Assembly: GCA_937951955.1 (NCBI GenBank)
Contig: CALGAD010000102.1
Coordinates: 1 to 34,498, forward strand
DNA from: an uncultured Bacillaceae bacterium
Lineage (GTDB): Bacteria > Bacillota > Bacilli > Bacillales > Caldibacillaceae
DNA: 34,498 bases
Reading direction: 5' to 3'
Both the position numbers and the translations under genes were made by a program. The notes under the pieces are model-generated. The model searched no databases. It had not been told where the DNA came from and worked only from the letters and a program-made list of their open reading frames with translations. Positions 16,180 to 25,255 of the stretch are shown piece by piece (position 1 is the first letter of the stretch; each line of letters begins with the position of its first letter).

Positions 16180-17382
16180 TTAAATCGTAATCTTCCTATT
16201 TTCCTGAAGAGTTGACTCATCTCTCAGCAAGCTTTTTACGGTTACAATTTCCCCATTGGCAACATACCGTCTTGGCACACGTTTGCCAATCAGGCAGGCG
16301 GCTTCGTAATGAATCGTGTCCATGATATGTGCTACTTCATCCAAAGAGACACATCCATCCTGCGGATCGCCGAAAATCGTAACGACATCATCCGTGGTTG
16401 CGTGCGGTACACGGCTAATGTCGATCATCGTTTGATCCATACATACCCGACCAACGATCGGAACTCTTTCTCCCTTAATCGTTACATGACCTTTGTTCGA
16501 TAAAGAACGGGATAAACCATCCGCATATCCGATCGGAAGGGTTGCAATTAAAGAAGTGTCCCCGGGTTTATATGTGCAGCCATAACTAATCGGTTCATTC
16601 GCCTGAACAGTTTTAATAAACACCGGCTTCGTTTTTAAACTCATGGCTGGCCGTAAAGAAATTTGCTCTTTCATGTGCTCTTCCGGATACAGACCGTATA
16701 AACTGACGCCGACCCGGACCATATCTAAATGCATCTTTGGATATTGGATCGTAGCCGCACTGTTGCAGCAATGTTTAATCGGAATATAAATATTATTTTT
16801 TTCTAAATACGATACGACATCCATGAAATGCTCGAACTGCTTCTCTGTATAGGCAGGATCAATATTATCGGCATCGGCAAAATGCGTGAAAATGCCTTCT
16901 AAATATACGTACTCCGAATGAATTTTCTGCACGAGTGCATATACTTCATCTTTATCTTTTATGCCTATCCGATTCATTCCACTATCAATTTTCACATGAA
17001 TCCTTGCCTGCATTTGGCGCTCGTCTGCAACTTTTTGAATGGTAGCGAGGACTTCTTCGGTAAATACGGTTAACGTAATATTTTGTTCAATCGCTTTAAG
17101 AACCGATTCAGGCGGGGTATATCCGAGAACGAGTACAGGGGTTTGTATCCCGGACTCTCGTAAAATTAAAGCTTCATCAAGAATCGCCACCGCCAGGTAA
17201 TCCGCCCCCGCTTCCGTAGCCGCACGGGCAACTTCTACTGCCCCATGACCGTAACCATCTGCTTTCACCACTGCCATTAATTTTGTTCCATCCGCTATAT
17301 AATTTTTAAAAGCAGCTACATTATGACGGATCGCATCGAGCGAAATTTCAGCCCAGGTTGGTCGATAACTTCCGTAGTTCAT
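16180..17382 (-). CDS. alr: Alanine racemase
   Basis: A 400-residue PLP enzyme interconverting L- and D-alanine in the cytoplasm. The PLP lysine is Lys40 in MAVVKADGYGHG, the substrate-side segment is KIDSGMNRIG, and the second catalytic base is Tyr267 in ISYGCTY. RVCMDQTMID and the C-terminal domain follow. Length is normal for the family (about 380-400). The ATG is preceded by AGGAGG. It is read by itself, with the alanine dehydrogenase terminator upstream and its own terminator downstream. Its neighbours, a D-Ala-D-Ala dipeptidase and alanine dehydrogenase, suggest a catabolic or recycling role in addition to, or instead of, supplying D-alanine for cell wall; a second alr copy elsewhere cannot be excluded. 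Confidence 0.97.
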   Translation of the reverse strand: MNYGSYRPTWAEISLDAIRHNVAAFKNYIADGTKLMAVVKADGYGHGAVEVARAATEAGADYLAVAILDEALILRESGIQTPVLVLGYTPPESVLKAIEQNITLTVFTEEVLATIQKVADERQMQARIHVKIDSGMNRIGIKDKDEVYALVQKIHSEYVYLEGIFTHFADADNIDPAYTEKQFEHFMDVVSYLEKNNIYIPIKHCCNSAATIQYPKMHLDMVRVGVSLYGLYPEEHMKEQISLRPAMSLKTKPVFIKTVQANEPISYGCTYKPGDTSLIATLPIGYADGLSRSLSNKGHVTIKGERVPIVGRVCMDQTMIDISRVPHATTDDVVTIFGDPQDGCVSLDEVAHIMDTIHYEAACLIGKRVPRRYVANGEIVTVKSLLRDESTLQENRKITI

Positions 17383-17478
17383 TCCCGGTACCTCCTGTTT
17401 TTAATGCGCATATTTTTCTCCGATTCATCAATTGTTTCTTTCTAAAAAAATTTAACAACTAAATATATTTTAGATACA

Positions 17479-17525
17479 AAAAGGGGGTGTCCTCATACGG
17501 GTAAACTATCTTCAGTCGGACACCC
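17479..17525 (-). terminator. Terminator of the alanine dehydrogenase gene
   Basis: GGGTGTCC (17485-17492) pairs perfectly with GGACACCC (17518-17525). On the minus strand the stem is followed by CCTTTTTG, downstream of ald and upstream of alr. Confidence 0.82.
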
Positions 17526-17602
17526 TCTTCTCTATATTTAACGTGGAAATGTTGTTTTCAAATAATATACTTTCGACGTTCCGCTCACCCTGAAACGATC
17601 AA

Positions 17603-18721
17603 TTACCCTTTAATAACTTCCTCAACGGGAACGTAATCATAACCGAGATCAGCAGCTACTGCCTGATGGGTGACTTTTCCGCCCATGACGTTCACACCTG
17701 CACGAAGGGGTTCGCTTTCAAGTACGGCTTTTTCAACACCTTTTTGGACAATTTGTAATGCATATGGTACCGTCACATTGGCCAATCCGACAGTTGCTGT
17801 TTGCGGTACGGCACCTGGAATGTTCGGAACCGCATAGTGTAGCACACCATGTTTGACAACGATCGGATTGTCATGGGAAGTCGGCTCATTGATCGTTTCA
17901 AAGTTTCCACCCTGGTCAATCGCTACATCAACAATGACCGATCCCGGCTCCATCGATTTGACCATTTCTTCGGTAACGAGTTTCGGAGCTCTTCTTCCTG
18001 GAATAAGCACGGATCCGATGACAATATCAGAATCTTTTACGGATGCGGCAATATTCGCCGAGTTGGACATCAACACTTGTACATCTCTACCAAAGATATG
18101 TTCGAGTTGACGGAGTCTGTCTGGATTAATATCGAGTATCGTCACATCCGCTCCTAATCCGGTGGCAATTCTCGCCGCATTTTCGCCAACAACCCCGCCG
18201 CCGATAATGGTCACTTTTCCGCGTTTAACGCCAGGAATTCCGCTCAGGACAACCCCTTTTCCACCCTGGGATTTTTCTAAATAATGGGCACCGATCTGTA
18301 CGGCCATCCGGCCCGCAATTTCACTCATCGGTGTCAGAAGTGGTAGCGTTCTATTCACGGTAACCGTTTCATAGGCGATGGCTGTCACTTCATTTTCCAC
18401 AAGGGCTTTTGTCAAAGCAGGCTCCGCAGCTAAATGTAAATAGGTGAAAATGATTAACCCTTTGCGGAAATATTTATACTCTGACTCGAGCGGCTCCTTT
18501 ACTTTCAAAATCATATCCGCTTTTTCCCAGACCTCTGAAGCGTTTTCAACAATTTCAGCACCTGCATTTTTGTAATCCTCATCAGTAAAACTGCTACCCA
18601 ATCCTGCACCAGCTTCAATCAGCACTGTTTGACCGGCATTTACTAGATCGACTACTCCTGTTGGTGTAATGGCTACACGGTTTTCATTGTTTTTGATTTC
18701 CTTTGGTACCCCTATAATCAT
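17603..18721 (-). CDS. ald: Alanine dehydrogenase
   Basis: NAD-dependent oxidative deamination of L-alanine to pyruvate and ammonia. I choose the ATG at 18721 (372 residues), since AAGGGGAG lies 8 bases upstream and the family is about 370-378 residues; the frame stays open a further 46 codons upstream without a good ribosome site. The start MIIGVPKEIKNNENRVA, the substrate-site segment KVKEP with the later YLHLA, the dinucleotide motif IIGGGVVGENAA and VDVAIDQGGNFET are all characteristic. The PucR-family regulator gene lies 107 bases upstream on the same strand, the AdeR-Ald arrangement known from Bacillus subtilis. The hairpin at 17479-17525 ends the transcript. Confidence 0.97.
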   Translation of the reverse strand: MIIGVPKEIKNNENRVAITPTGVVDLVNAGQTVLIEAGAGLGSSFTDEDYKNAGAEIVENASEVWEKADMILKVKEPLESEYKYFRKGLIIFTYLHLAAEPALTKALVENEVTAIAYETVTVNRTLPLLTPMSEIAGRMAVQIGAHYLEKSQGGKGVVLSGIPGVKRGKVTIIGGGVVGENAARIATGLGADVTILDINPDRLRQLEHIFGRDVQVLMSNSANIAASVKDSDIVIGSVLIPGRRAPKLVTEEMVKSMEPGSVIVDVAIDQGGNFETINEPTSHDNPIVVKHGVLHYAVPNIPGAVPQTATVGLANVTVPYALQIVQKGVEKAVLESEPLRAGVNVMGGKVTHQAVAADLGYDYVPVEEVIKG

Positions 18722-18827
18722 CTCCACATCTCCCCTTTTTGTTTTACAAATATAATAAATCATTTTATAGCCGCTCTCATTATTCAAATAAATGAAAATA
18801 GGTACATATTTTTGTTTGTTTACACAA

Positions 18828-20081
18828 TTACTTATATAGCTTATCAATGATAAGATCAAGATAAACGGTTGTTTTTTGATTCGGATCGTTTAGATCGATA
18901 TCACCAATTTCTTTGATTCTCTTTAAACGATAGTTTAGTGTATTCGGATGGACGTGTATCTTTTTAGCCGCATCAAACACATTGCAGTTACTTTCCAAAA
19001 AAATCCATAGCGAATGGAGTAATTCTGTATTATTTTTTTTATCATATTGTTTTAATCGTTCAATGATTGGATTTTTATAGTTCTCCTTAATTTTATTATT
19101 ATATACAACATCTAAATATTGGAAAATACCTAATTTTTCATAAGTAAATACATTCTCGAGTTCCTCTTTAAATTGTCGCTTTAAACGCACCACTTTTTTC
19201 GCTTGTTGATAACTGTAATGCAGGTCTAATGGGGTTTGGTAAATTAAACCACTGCCGCCAACGATTCGATCTGTTTGCAATCGATTATTAATTTTATACA
19301 GGAAAATTTGTAGATTTTCATGTAAGACCGTCTTTTTATTTGCATTTTCATTTAAACGAACAAGTAATATGAATTGATTTTGATCAAACATCCGCCCTAC
19401 AATTTCTACCTGCTCCATTCGATCGACTAAATAATGGGCGTGTTTTTCATCCACTCCGGTTACTTCTTTTCCGAAATCGATCACGACAATAGATAGATCC
19501 CCATTTAAACTCAGGGACAATTGCTTCGCTCTTTGCAAAATGACCGGTTCTTCTTTTATATCCCCTAATAGTAATTGCCAAAAGAAATCCCGAAATTCCT
19601 TTTCATTTTCCCTGCTTGTACTTTTATTTATAGCAAAATACTTTTTTACTAAATCTGCAGCTACTTTAAATAATTGTAATTCTTTTTCATGAAAATCTCT
19701 CTCATCAGTATGTGCCCATATAAAACCAAGAATTTCATTGTCTTCCCAGATAGAAATCGCGACCCTGTTGCCCAACCCTATATTGTGTATAGGCGGAATA
19801 ATGACCGGTTCATCCCTTTCAAATAATTGTTTCATCACGCCACTTTTCCACAAGCCATTGACGACATGATCCGGTACCTGTCTCTGTACGATCGTTGACA
19901 TCCGTGCTTCATCAATATTCCCATTATGTTTACTGTAAGAAATTAATTGATGATTCGCATCTTCAATGGTGATCGGACAACCCAGAATCTCTGCTATTAA
20001 ATCCGCTAGTTTTTCTGGTGTGGCAACGGATTCTGACTGAAAAGCATCGTATAACTGTTTTTCAATTAATACCTGGTTCAA
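18828..20081 (-). CDS. adeR: PucR/CdaR-family transcriptional regulator, AdeR-like (alanine dehydrogenase activator)
   Basis: A 417-residue regulator. The N-terminal 150 residues look like a GAF-type sensor (CPITIEDANHQLISYSKHNG, ISIWEDNEILGFIWAH). The middle contains a degenerate GGDEF-like segment (GGSGLIYQTPLDLHYSYQQA), and the C-terminus ends in the PucR helix-turn-helix (NVFDAAKKIHVHPNTLNYRL, then KRIKEIGDIDL). In B. subtilis a protein of this architecture beside ald, AdeR, activates ald in response to alanine; position and domain order make the same role likely here. The start is TTG, 8 bases after GGGGAGGAG. An ATG four bases upstream is in another frame and stops after seven codons. 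The gene is divergent from the YkvI-type gene across a 209-base A+T-rich gap. Confidence 0.87.
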   Translation of the reverse strand: MNQVLIEKQLYDAFQSESVATPEKLADLIAEILGCPITIEDANHQLISYSKHNGNIDEARMSTIVQRQVPDHVVNGLWKSGVMKQLFERDEPVIIPPIHNIGLGNRVAISIWEDNEILGFIWAHTDERDFHEKELQLFKVAADLVKKYFAINKSTSRENEKEFRDFFWQLLLGDIKEEPVILQRAKQLSLSLNGDLSIVVIDFGKEVTGVDEKHAHYLVDRMEQVEIVGRMFDQNQFILLVRLNENANKKTVLHENLQIFLYKINNRLQTDRIVGGSGLIYQTPLDLHYSYQQAKKVVRLKRQFKEELENVFTYEKLGIFQYLDVVYNNKIKENYKNPIIERLKQYDKKNNTELLHSLWIFLESNCNVFDAAKKIHVHPNTLNYRLKRIKEIGDIDLNDPNQKTTVYLDLIIDKLYK

Positions 20082-20290
20082 TCATTTCTCCTCCCCTTTT
20101 AGGCATTGCAGTTAGAACATGCTTTTCATAAATAACCCCTTTACTTTATATTTAAAATATATTTTTCCAATTGTCCATTTTTACAAATGATAACGTGTAC
20201 TTTTTGTTTTTTTAATAAACAATTTATTCTCATGATTAATTATAATAATTTTACAAATAAAATAATGGTCAAACAAAGGGGTGTACTTCT

Positions 20291-21367
20291 TTGAAAGATC
20301 TGAAGGAGATTTTTAGAATTGGAAGCGCTTTTATCGGGATAATCGTTGGAGCTGGCTTTGCCTCTGGTCAGGAGATCCTCCAATATTTCACTAGTTTTGG
20401 ATTAATGGGGATAGCAGCTGCTGTCATTTCTGCAGCGATTTTTGCATATTGCGGCATGGTTCTCGTTTGGTTGGGCAGTCGAACACAGACGAATTCCCAT
20501 AAAGATGTCATTTACGGTATCAGCGGTCGTTTCATCGGCACACTCGTTGACTATATCTTGATTCTCACGCTTTTCGGAATCGGTGTCGTCATGATCGCCG
20601 GTGCCGGTTCGAACCTCCAGCAGCAATTCGGTTTGCCTTATTTTGTTGGCTCATTAATTATGACCATTCTAGTGTTAATTTCCGGAATGTTTAATACGGA
20701 TCGAGTCGTGTCGATAATTAGTGCCGTAACACCTTTTTTAATTATTTTCGTTATCATCATCTCTATTTACAGCTTATTTACCATCGACAATGATGTTGCA
20801 TCATTAAATGATATGGCCCTGGCAACGTCCACCACCCTGCCCAACTGGTTTGTCTCTGGTATTAACTATGCATCTTTTAATATCGCGGTTGGTGCTTCGA
20901 TGTCGATCGTTATGGGCGGAACAATCAAAAATACAAGAGTTGCAGCGTTAGGTGGACTTTCCGGTGGATTGGGTCTAGGTATCTTAATCGTCCTCAGCCA
21001 TCTAGCCATTTTTACAAAAATTGAATCCGTTGCTGAACTGGACATGCCTTTTTTAGGAATTGTTAACGAAATCTCGCCAATTTTAGGATTGATTATGTCA
21101 ATCGTTATCTTCGGTATGATCTTTAATACAGCTATTAGCATGTTCTATGGATTTGTGGCCCGGATTGCTGAAACAGGTACTAAGAAATTTAAAATTTATT
21201 TAACAATCACGATGGCTATTGGCTTCGCATTAAGTTTTGTCGGTTTCACTGAACTGATCGCCTATTTCTATCCATTTATCGGATACCTCGGTCTGTTATT
21301 AATTGCCGTGTTAATCATTGCACCGTTTCGGGTTAAGAAAGTTAACGAAAATAAAAAAGCAGCATGA
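20291..21367 (+). CDS. YkvI-family membrane protein (APC-like transporter)
   Basis: A 358-residue integral membrane protein with about ten hydrophobic helices and no soluble domain. The N-terminus RIGSAFIGIIVGAGFASGQE, with a Gly/Ala-rich unwound first helix, resembles the B. subtilis YkvI family, related to APC-type amino-acid transporters. The start codon is TTG with AAAGGGG about 10 bases upstream. The gene is divergent from adeR, so an amino-acid substrate such as alanine is a reasonable guess but not shown. The C-terminal tail is short and Lys-rich. A strong hairpin follows about 110 bases later. Confidence 0.82.
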   Translation: MKDLKEIFRIGSAFIGIIVGAGFASGQEILQYFTSFGLMGIAAAVISAAIFAYCGMVLVWLGSRTQTNSHKDVIYGISGRFIGTLVDYILILTLFGIGVVMIAGAGSNLQQQFGLPYFVGSLIMTILVLISGMFNTDRVVSIISAVTPFLIIFVIIISIYSLFTIDNDVASLNDMALATSTTLPNWFVSGINYASFNIAVGASMSIVMGGTIKNTRVAALGGLSGGLGLGILIVLSHLAIFTKIESVAELDMPFLGIVNEISPILGLIMSIVIFGMIFNTAISMFYGFVARIAETGTKKFKIYLTITMAIGFALSFVGFTELIAYFYPFIGYLGLLLIAVLIIAPFRVKKVNENKKAA

Positions 21368-21476
21368 TTCGTACTAAGAGAGTAGCTAAATGAACAAGTA
21401 CCGATCACTGACTTTCATGTTCTAGAAGATTAATATTTGAGTAAAAGAAAATAAGTTACTAAATTCAAATTAAAAA

Positions 21477-21516
21477 CAAGTGGAGCGATAAATTTTCATT
21501 CCTCCACTTGCTTTTT
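21477..21516 (+). terminator. Terminator of the YkvI-type gene, possibly bidirectional
   Basis: CAAGTGGAG (21477-21485) pairs with CTCCACTTG (21502-21510), followed by CTTTTTT on the plus strand. AAAAA before the stem would allow function on the minus strand for the convergent transporter gene as well. Confidence 0.85.
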
Positions 21517-21606
21517 TCAATTCCTTTTTTCTTATACTACTATTAATAATTTCTTTTAAGGCATTTATAAAATCATTATATCGTTACTAGATTTCGCAAA
21601 ATCTAA

Positions 21607-23010
21607 TTAACTCCACTGGATCATTTGCGCAAATGTAATCGCCACAACGGCCAGGGTCACGAATACTAAAAATAGCGGGAAATAGAAACGCAGCCATTTT
21701 TGATAAGGAACGCCGGCAATTGCTAATGACGCCATAAAGTATCCGGATGTCGGGAAAATAAGGTTAGCAAAACCATCCCCCAGCTGATAGGCGAAAACAG
21801 CAATTTGCCGGGTCGAACCGATCATATCCGCTAAAGGTGCCATAATCGGCATGGTCACCAGCGCTTGCCCGCTCCCGGACGGAATGATAAAACTTAACAG
21901 CATCTGGACAAAATACATCCCGACCGCACCAATTACAGGTGGTAAGGTACTGACGACATTCCCTAAACTGTAAACGATCGTATCGATAATCAAGCCATCT
22001 TCCAGGGCAACAGAAATCGCCCGCGCCACACCTACGATTAACGCGCCTTCCAGGACATCGCGAAACCCTTCATTGAATCCTTGGCAAATTTGCAAAACCG
22101 ATAATCCGGCGATCATGCCAACGGTAAAGCCCATGAAGATGAACAGCCCCGACATCTCCTGCATAAACCAGCCGTGACCGATTACCCCATATATTAAAAC
22201 GATAAAAAATAATAGAGCAACAGCTAAAGCGATCTTTTGCCTTCCTGTTAAATGTTTTTCATCACCGACTTTTTTCTCATCCTGATAAAGTTTCCGTTTC
22301 TCAGTATCATCTTCATACACGAAGCTGCGTAACGGATCACTCTGTATTTTTCTGGCATAACGGACGATGTAAAGGATGGCGATAACTAAAGCCACAACAA
22401 ACACAATGAAGCGGTACTCCATTCCAGAAAAGACGGGAATTCCGGATACCCGCTGGCCGAGACCGGTGTTGATCGGATTCAAAACCCCAACCGTAAATCC
22501 AACCCCCGTACCAAGCAAAGCCACGGCTGCGGCCACGATAGAGTCATATCCTAAAGCAATCAGTAGAGGTAATAGAACAGGAATATAGACGAGACTGAGC
22601 TCCGGAACACCGATGACAGTGGCAACGGATGAAAAAACGACCATTAAGACCGGGATGAGCAGGACGCTTTTGTTGGCAAATTTTCTAGTGAGTTTATCGA
22701 CAGCAATTTCAATAATCCCGGTTTTTAAAAAAACCCTGAACAAACCACCGATGATCAATACGAAAAAGATGACTTCCGCTGCCGCTATCAAGCCTCTTGG
22801 AAAAACAGTTAGGAATTCCATTAGTGAGACAGGCGACTGTTCAATAAATTGAAACGTTTCGGGATCGATCATTTCCCGGCCATTCGGACCTTGAATGCGT
22901 TCAAATGAACCGGCAGGAATGATATAAGATGCCAGAGCAGCGAGTGCAGCCAGGAAAAAGAGCAGGACATAAATATGCGGCATTTTCAATTTCCTTTTCC
23001 CTTCTGTCAT
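21607..23010 (-). CDS. YfcC-family (DcuC-like) membrane transporter
   Basis: A 467-residue polytopic membrane protein with about twelve helices. The first helix is followed by IIPAGSFERIQGPNGREM, a signature I associate with YfcC-type members of the DcuC/ion-transporter superfamily. GTGVGFTVGVLNPINTGLGQ and a late SFIIPSGSGQALVTMPIMAP, both Gly/Pro-rich re-entrant-type segments, support this. Members of this group are linked to C4-dicarboxylate or amino-acid/arginine-related transport, but the substrate is not readable here. GGGAAGGGGGAG precedes the ATG. It stands alone, converging with the YkvI-type gene. Transport of an acyl amino acid or dipeptide product cannot be excluded given the M20 enzymes in this window. 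Confidence 0.83.
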   Translation of the reverse strand: MTEGKRKLKMPHIYVLLFFLAALAALASYIIPAGSFERIQGPNGREMIDPETFQFIEQSPVSLMEFLTVFPRGLIAAAEVIFFVLIIGGLFRVFLKTGIIEIAVDKLTRKFANKSVLLIPVLMVVFSSVATVIGVPELSLVYIPVLLPLLIALGYDSIVAAAVALLGTGVGFTVGVLNPINTGLGQRVSGIPVFSGMEYRFIVFVVALVIAILYIVRYARKIQSDPLRSFVYEDDTEKRKLYQDEKKVGDEKHLTGRQKIALAVALLFFIVLIYGVIGHGWFMQEMSGLFIFMGFTVGMIAGLSVLQICQGFNEGFRDVLEGALIVGVARAISVALEDGLIIDTIVYSLGNVVSTLPPVIGAVGMYFVQMLLSFIIPSGSGQALVTMPIMAPLADMIGSTRQIAVFAYQLGDGFANLIFPTSGYFMASLAIAGVPYQKWLRFYFPLFLVFVTLAVVAITFAQMIQWS

Positions 23011-23309
23011 AAAAACTCCCCCTTCCCTTTTGGAATCGTTAAGACATTTTATGTGTTTGATACATATTTACAACAAAATTGTGCCATTTACCAATCATTT
23101 ACCTGCAGAAAAAACGATAAGGAGAAGAAATATCGTTCATTAATGATTCATCAAAATCTTTTAATCGAATAAGATGACTGAGGATTTGCATAATAATATT
23201 AAATTTATATATTAATATAATTCCATAAAAAAATAAACAAATATGATCATGGGAATGCGATTTTAGATTCTAACAAAATTTTCCTGTAACTGATTTCGCA
23301 ATAAAAAAA
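23011..23309. other. Gene-free A+T-rich interval upstream of the YfcC-family gene
   Basis: About 300 bases between the dehydrogenase terminator and the transporter start hold no credible gene. It should contain the minus-strand promoter of the transporter; I see a loose candidate (TTGTTG then TAAAAT, 19-base gap) near 23050-23085, and no clear operator. Confidence 0.4.
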
Positions 23310-23345
23310 GCTTGTCCCATCACAAAATCAAGAGACGGGACAAGC
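23310..23345 (-). terminator. Terminator of the short-chain dehydrogenase gene
   Basis: GCTTGTCCC (23310-23318) pairs perfectly with GGGACAAGC (23337-23345). On the minus strand a run of seven Ts follows, 15 bases after the dehydrogenase stop. Confidence 0.88.
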
Positions 23346-23359
23346 GAAATTGACAAGAA

Positions 23360-24139
23360 TTATTGTGCCGATGTTGCGGACATACCGCCATCAATCCGAA
23401 CAACCGTACCATGGATAAATCTCGATTTATCGGATGCCAAAAATACCATTAAATCGGCAATTTCTTCAACAGTAGCATAACGGCCAAATGGTACTGCTGC
23501 AGCGAAGGCTTTTTTCGCTTCTTCTGCTTTATCCTCCCCGCCGGAAACGTTGGCCTCAATTCGTCTCATCATATTCGTATCGGTGGCACCAGGGGCAACG
23601 GCATTTACTCGAACACCGTATTTTGCCGTTTCCAGAGCAGCCGATTTCGTTAAACCGACGATGGCGTGTTTTGAAGAGACATAAACACTCATACCCGGAG
23701 AACCGAGCCAGCCACCGTTGGATGCAGTGTTAATGACAGAACCTGATTTTTGTTTTTCCATTACCCGTAATACATATTTTAAACCGTAATATGCACCAAA
23801 GAAGTTGACATCCATGACAAACCGAAGATTTTCATCCGTTTGTTCTGTAATATTGGCTGCCTTCCCATTGACACCGGCATTGTTAATAAATACGTCAATC
23901 CGTCCGAACTTTTCCACAGTCTGATCAACATATCTTTTTACTTGTTCTTCTTTCGTGACATCAGCTTCTAATAAAAGAGCATCTTCGAGGCCATGTTCTT
24001 TTGCTACTTTTTCCAAGTCCTCCATCTTCAAGTCAACAAGCGCTAACCTGGCACCTTCTTTTTTGCAGGCTTTTGCAGCAGCAGCTCCGATACCACCAGC
24101 AGCACCAGTAATTAGAACGACTTGATCTTTGAGTAACAT
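23360..24139 (-). CDS. Short-chain dehydrogenase/reductase (SDR family oxidoreductase)
   Basis: I choose the ATG at 24139 (259 residues), which has AAGGGGAG 7-8 bases upstream; the frame continues 23 codons further without a ribosome site. It is a classical SDR with the NAD(P) motif TGAAGGIG (11-18), NNAG (86-89), catalytic Ser140 and the YxxxK motif with Tyr153 and Lys157 (YVSSK), and late VAPGATDTNM. Asp36 in LVDLK after the second strand favours NAD over NADP. The substrate is unknown; sugar alcohols, acetoin/diols or hydroxyacyl compounds are all possible. A consensus cre box overlaps the probable start of transcription, so carbon catabolite repression by CcpA is likely, which fits a catabolic enzyme. 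Confidence 0.9.
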   Translation of the reverse strand: MLLKDQVVLITGAAGGIGAAAAKACKKEGARLALVDLKMEDLEKVAKEHGLEDALLLEADVTKEEQVKRYVDQTVEKFGRIDVFINNAGVNGKAANITEQTDENLRFVMDVNFFGAYYGLKYVLRVMEKQKSGSVINTASNGGWLGSPGMSVYVSSKHAIVGLTKSAALETAKYGVRVNAVAPGATDTNMMRRIEANVSGGEDKAEEAKKAFAAAVPFGRYATVEEIADLMVFLASDKSRFIHGTVVRIDGGMSATSAQ

Positions 24140-24193
24140 AGTCTTCTCCCCTTCAACAATATGAATAATGATAAAATTGAGATGAAAAATATT

Positions 24194-24215
24194 TGTAAGC
24201 GTTACCATTATTATA
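24194..24215 (-). promoter_or_regulatory. Probable cre (CcpA) site and -10 box of the dehydrogenase gene
   Basis: TGTAAGCGTTACCA at 24194-24207 fits every fixed position of the Bacillus cre consensus (TGNAANCGNTNNCA). A perfect -10 hexamer TATAAT lies directly beside it on the minus strand (24215-24210), with only a poor -35. The cre box would sit over the transcription start, a position typical for repression by CcpA. Confidence 0.75.
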
Positions 24216-24239
24216 CTAAAATATTATTTGTACTTTTCT

Positions 24240-24642
24240 GTAATCAGTGAATAAACAATTAATAATCAGTTAAATTATTGTGAACATTTCGCTAATACAT
24301 CGCTAGTTGCTCCAAAACGATAAAAAATATTCAAACAACAACAGCAAGAATCCTGTCATCCAGAGAATAGAATACATACTAACCATTCTTTAAGAAGGCT
24401 TTCAACAACTCTTGCCCCACAAGCACCTATTCCGGCAGGATTCCTAAAATCGTCTAATTGTTACATCTTTTATAATTGAAAAAGTGTTTTATGCATTATG
24501 CGTTCTCCTAAATAAAATTCTGTAATCGCGGTTTCTATTTATTTCTGTATAAAATGAAAAGGATTGTTTGCAAATGGATACATTATAGATGGGTGTTTGT
24601 CAAAAACTTTTATAAAATTGCTGTACTTGTTATTAGCCAAAA
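24240..24642. other. About 400 bases without a recognisable gene; unexplained inverted repeat
   Basis: No frame here is convincing. On the minus strand around 24380-24450 a short open stretch reads NPAGIGACGARVVESLLKEW, without start or ribosome site; I do not recognise it. GAATCCTG (24350-24357) and CAGGATTC (24434-24441) form an 8-bp inverted repeat about 76 bases apart around that stretch. It may be a remnant of a lost gene or a folded RNA. The upstream region of the VOC gene is at its right end. Confidence 0.35.
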
Positions 24643-24687
24643 ATGGGTTTGTTGAAGGCCCAAATACGTAGTTTTGAGGAGGATTTT

Positions 24688-25059
24688 ATGAAACTCGGCG
24701 CTTTTTCCATCAGTTTGAATGTGAAAGATATTCAAAGTTCAAAGGAATTTTATGAAAAGTTAGGGTTTCAAGTATTGGGCGGGGATATCAATCAAAACTG
24801 GCTGATTATGAAAAACGAACATTGTTTAATCGGTCTTTTCCAGGGAATGTTCGAGCAAAACATTTTAACCTTTAATCCAGGCTGGGACGAAAACGGGGAA
24901 AATGTCGATCCCTTCACCGATGTCCGGGAAATTCAAAAGAGGTTGAAAGAGGAAGGGATTCGGATTATCCGTGAGGCCGATGAAAATACGGAAGGTCCTG
25001 ATTTTATCACTTTTGAAGATCCGGATGGCAATCTCATCCTGATTGATCAGCATCGCTAG
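24688..25059 (+). CDS. VOC superfamily (glyoxalase/bleomycin-resistance-like) protein
   Basis: I use the ATG at 24688 (123 residues) because AGGAGG is 5 bases upstream; the frame extends 15 codons further without support. It is a single VOC module: an N-terminal strand and helix (FSISLNVKDIQSSKEFYEKL, then GFQVLGG) and a C-terminal FEDPDGNLILIDQH, the usual paired beta-alpha-beta-beta-beta halves. Such proteins bind a divalent metal and act as dioxygenases, isomerases, glyoxalases or drug-binding proteins; the short form here gives no specific function. It is a single-gene unit ended by the hairpin at 25126-25165. Confidence 0.85.
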   Translation: MKLGAFSISLNVKDIQSSKEFYEKLGFQVLGGDINQNWLIMKNEHCLIGLFQGMFEQNILTFNPGWDENGENVDPFTDVREIQKRLKEEGIRIIREADENTEGPDFITFEDPDGNLILIDQHR

Positions 25060-25125
25060 CAAAAATATTGTAAATCTATTTTACATATGGGGAAATTATT
25101 TTTGCTACAATTACAAAATAGAAAA

Positions 25126-25170
25126 AGCTAACGAAATGGGTAATCTCAAAGCCATTCCGTTAGCTTTTCT
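25126..25170. terminator. Bidirectional terminator between VOC gene and folD
   Basis: AGCTAACG (25126-25133) pairs with CGTTAGCT (25158-25165), extended by AATGG/CCATT after one mismatch. T-runs or A-runs flank both sides, so it can end the plus-strand VOC transcript and any minus-strand transcript running out of folD. Confidence 0.82.
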
Positions 25171-25255
25171 GATGTCTATCAATTTTCACGAATAATTATT
25201 TCGGTTTTCACCTGATTTGATGTCTCACGAATAGTATTGATAAAAAGGGTTTAGG

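Noticed and set aside
20171..20210. TGATAACGTGTACT considered as a cre site in the adeR-ykvI gap
   Set aside because: It fails the consensus at the AA position and at the final CA.
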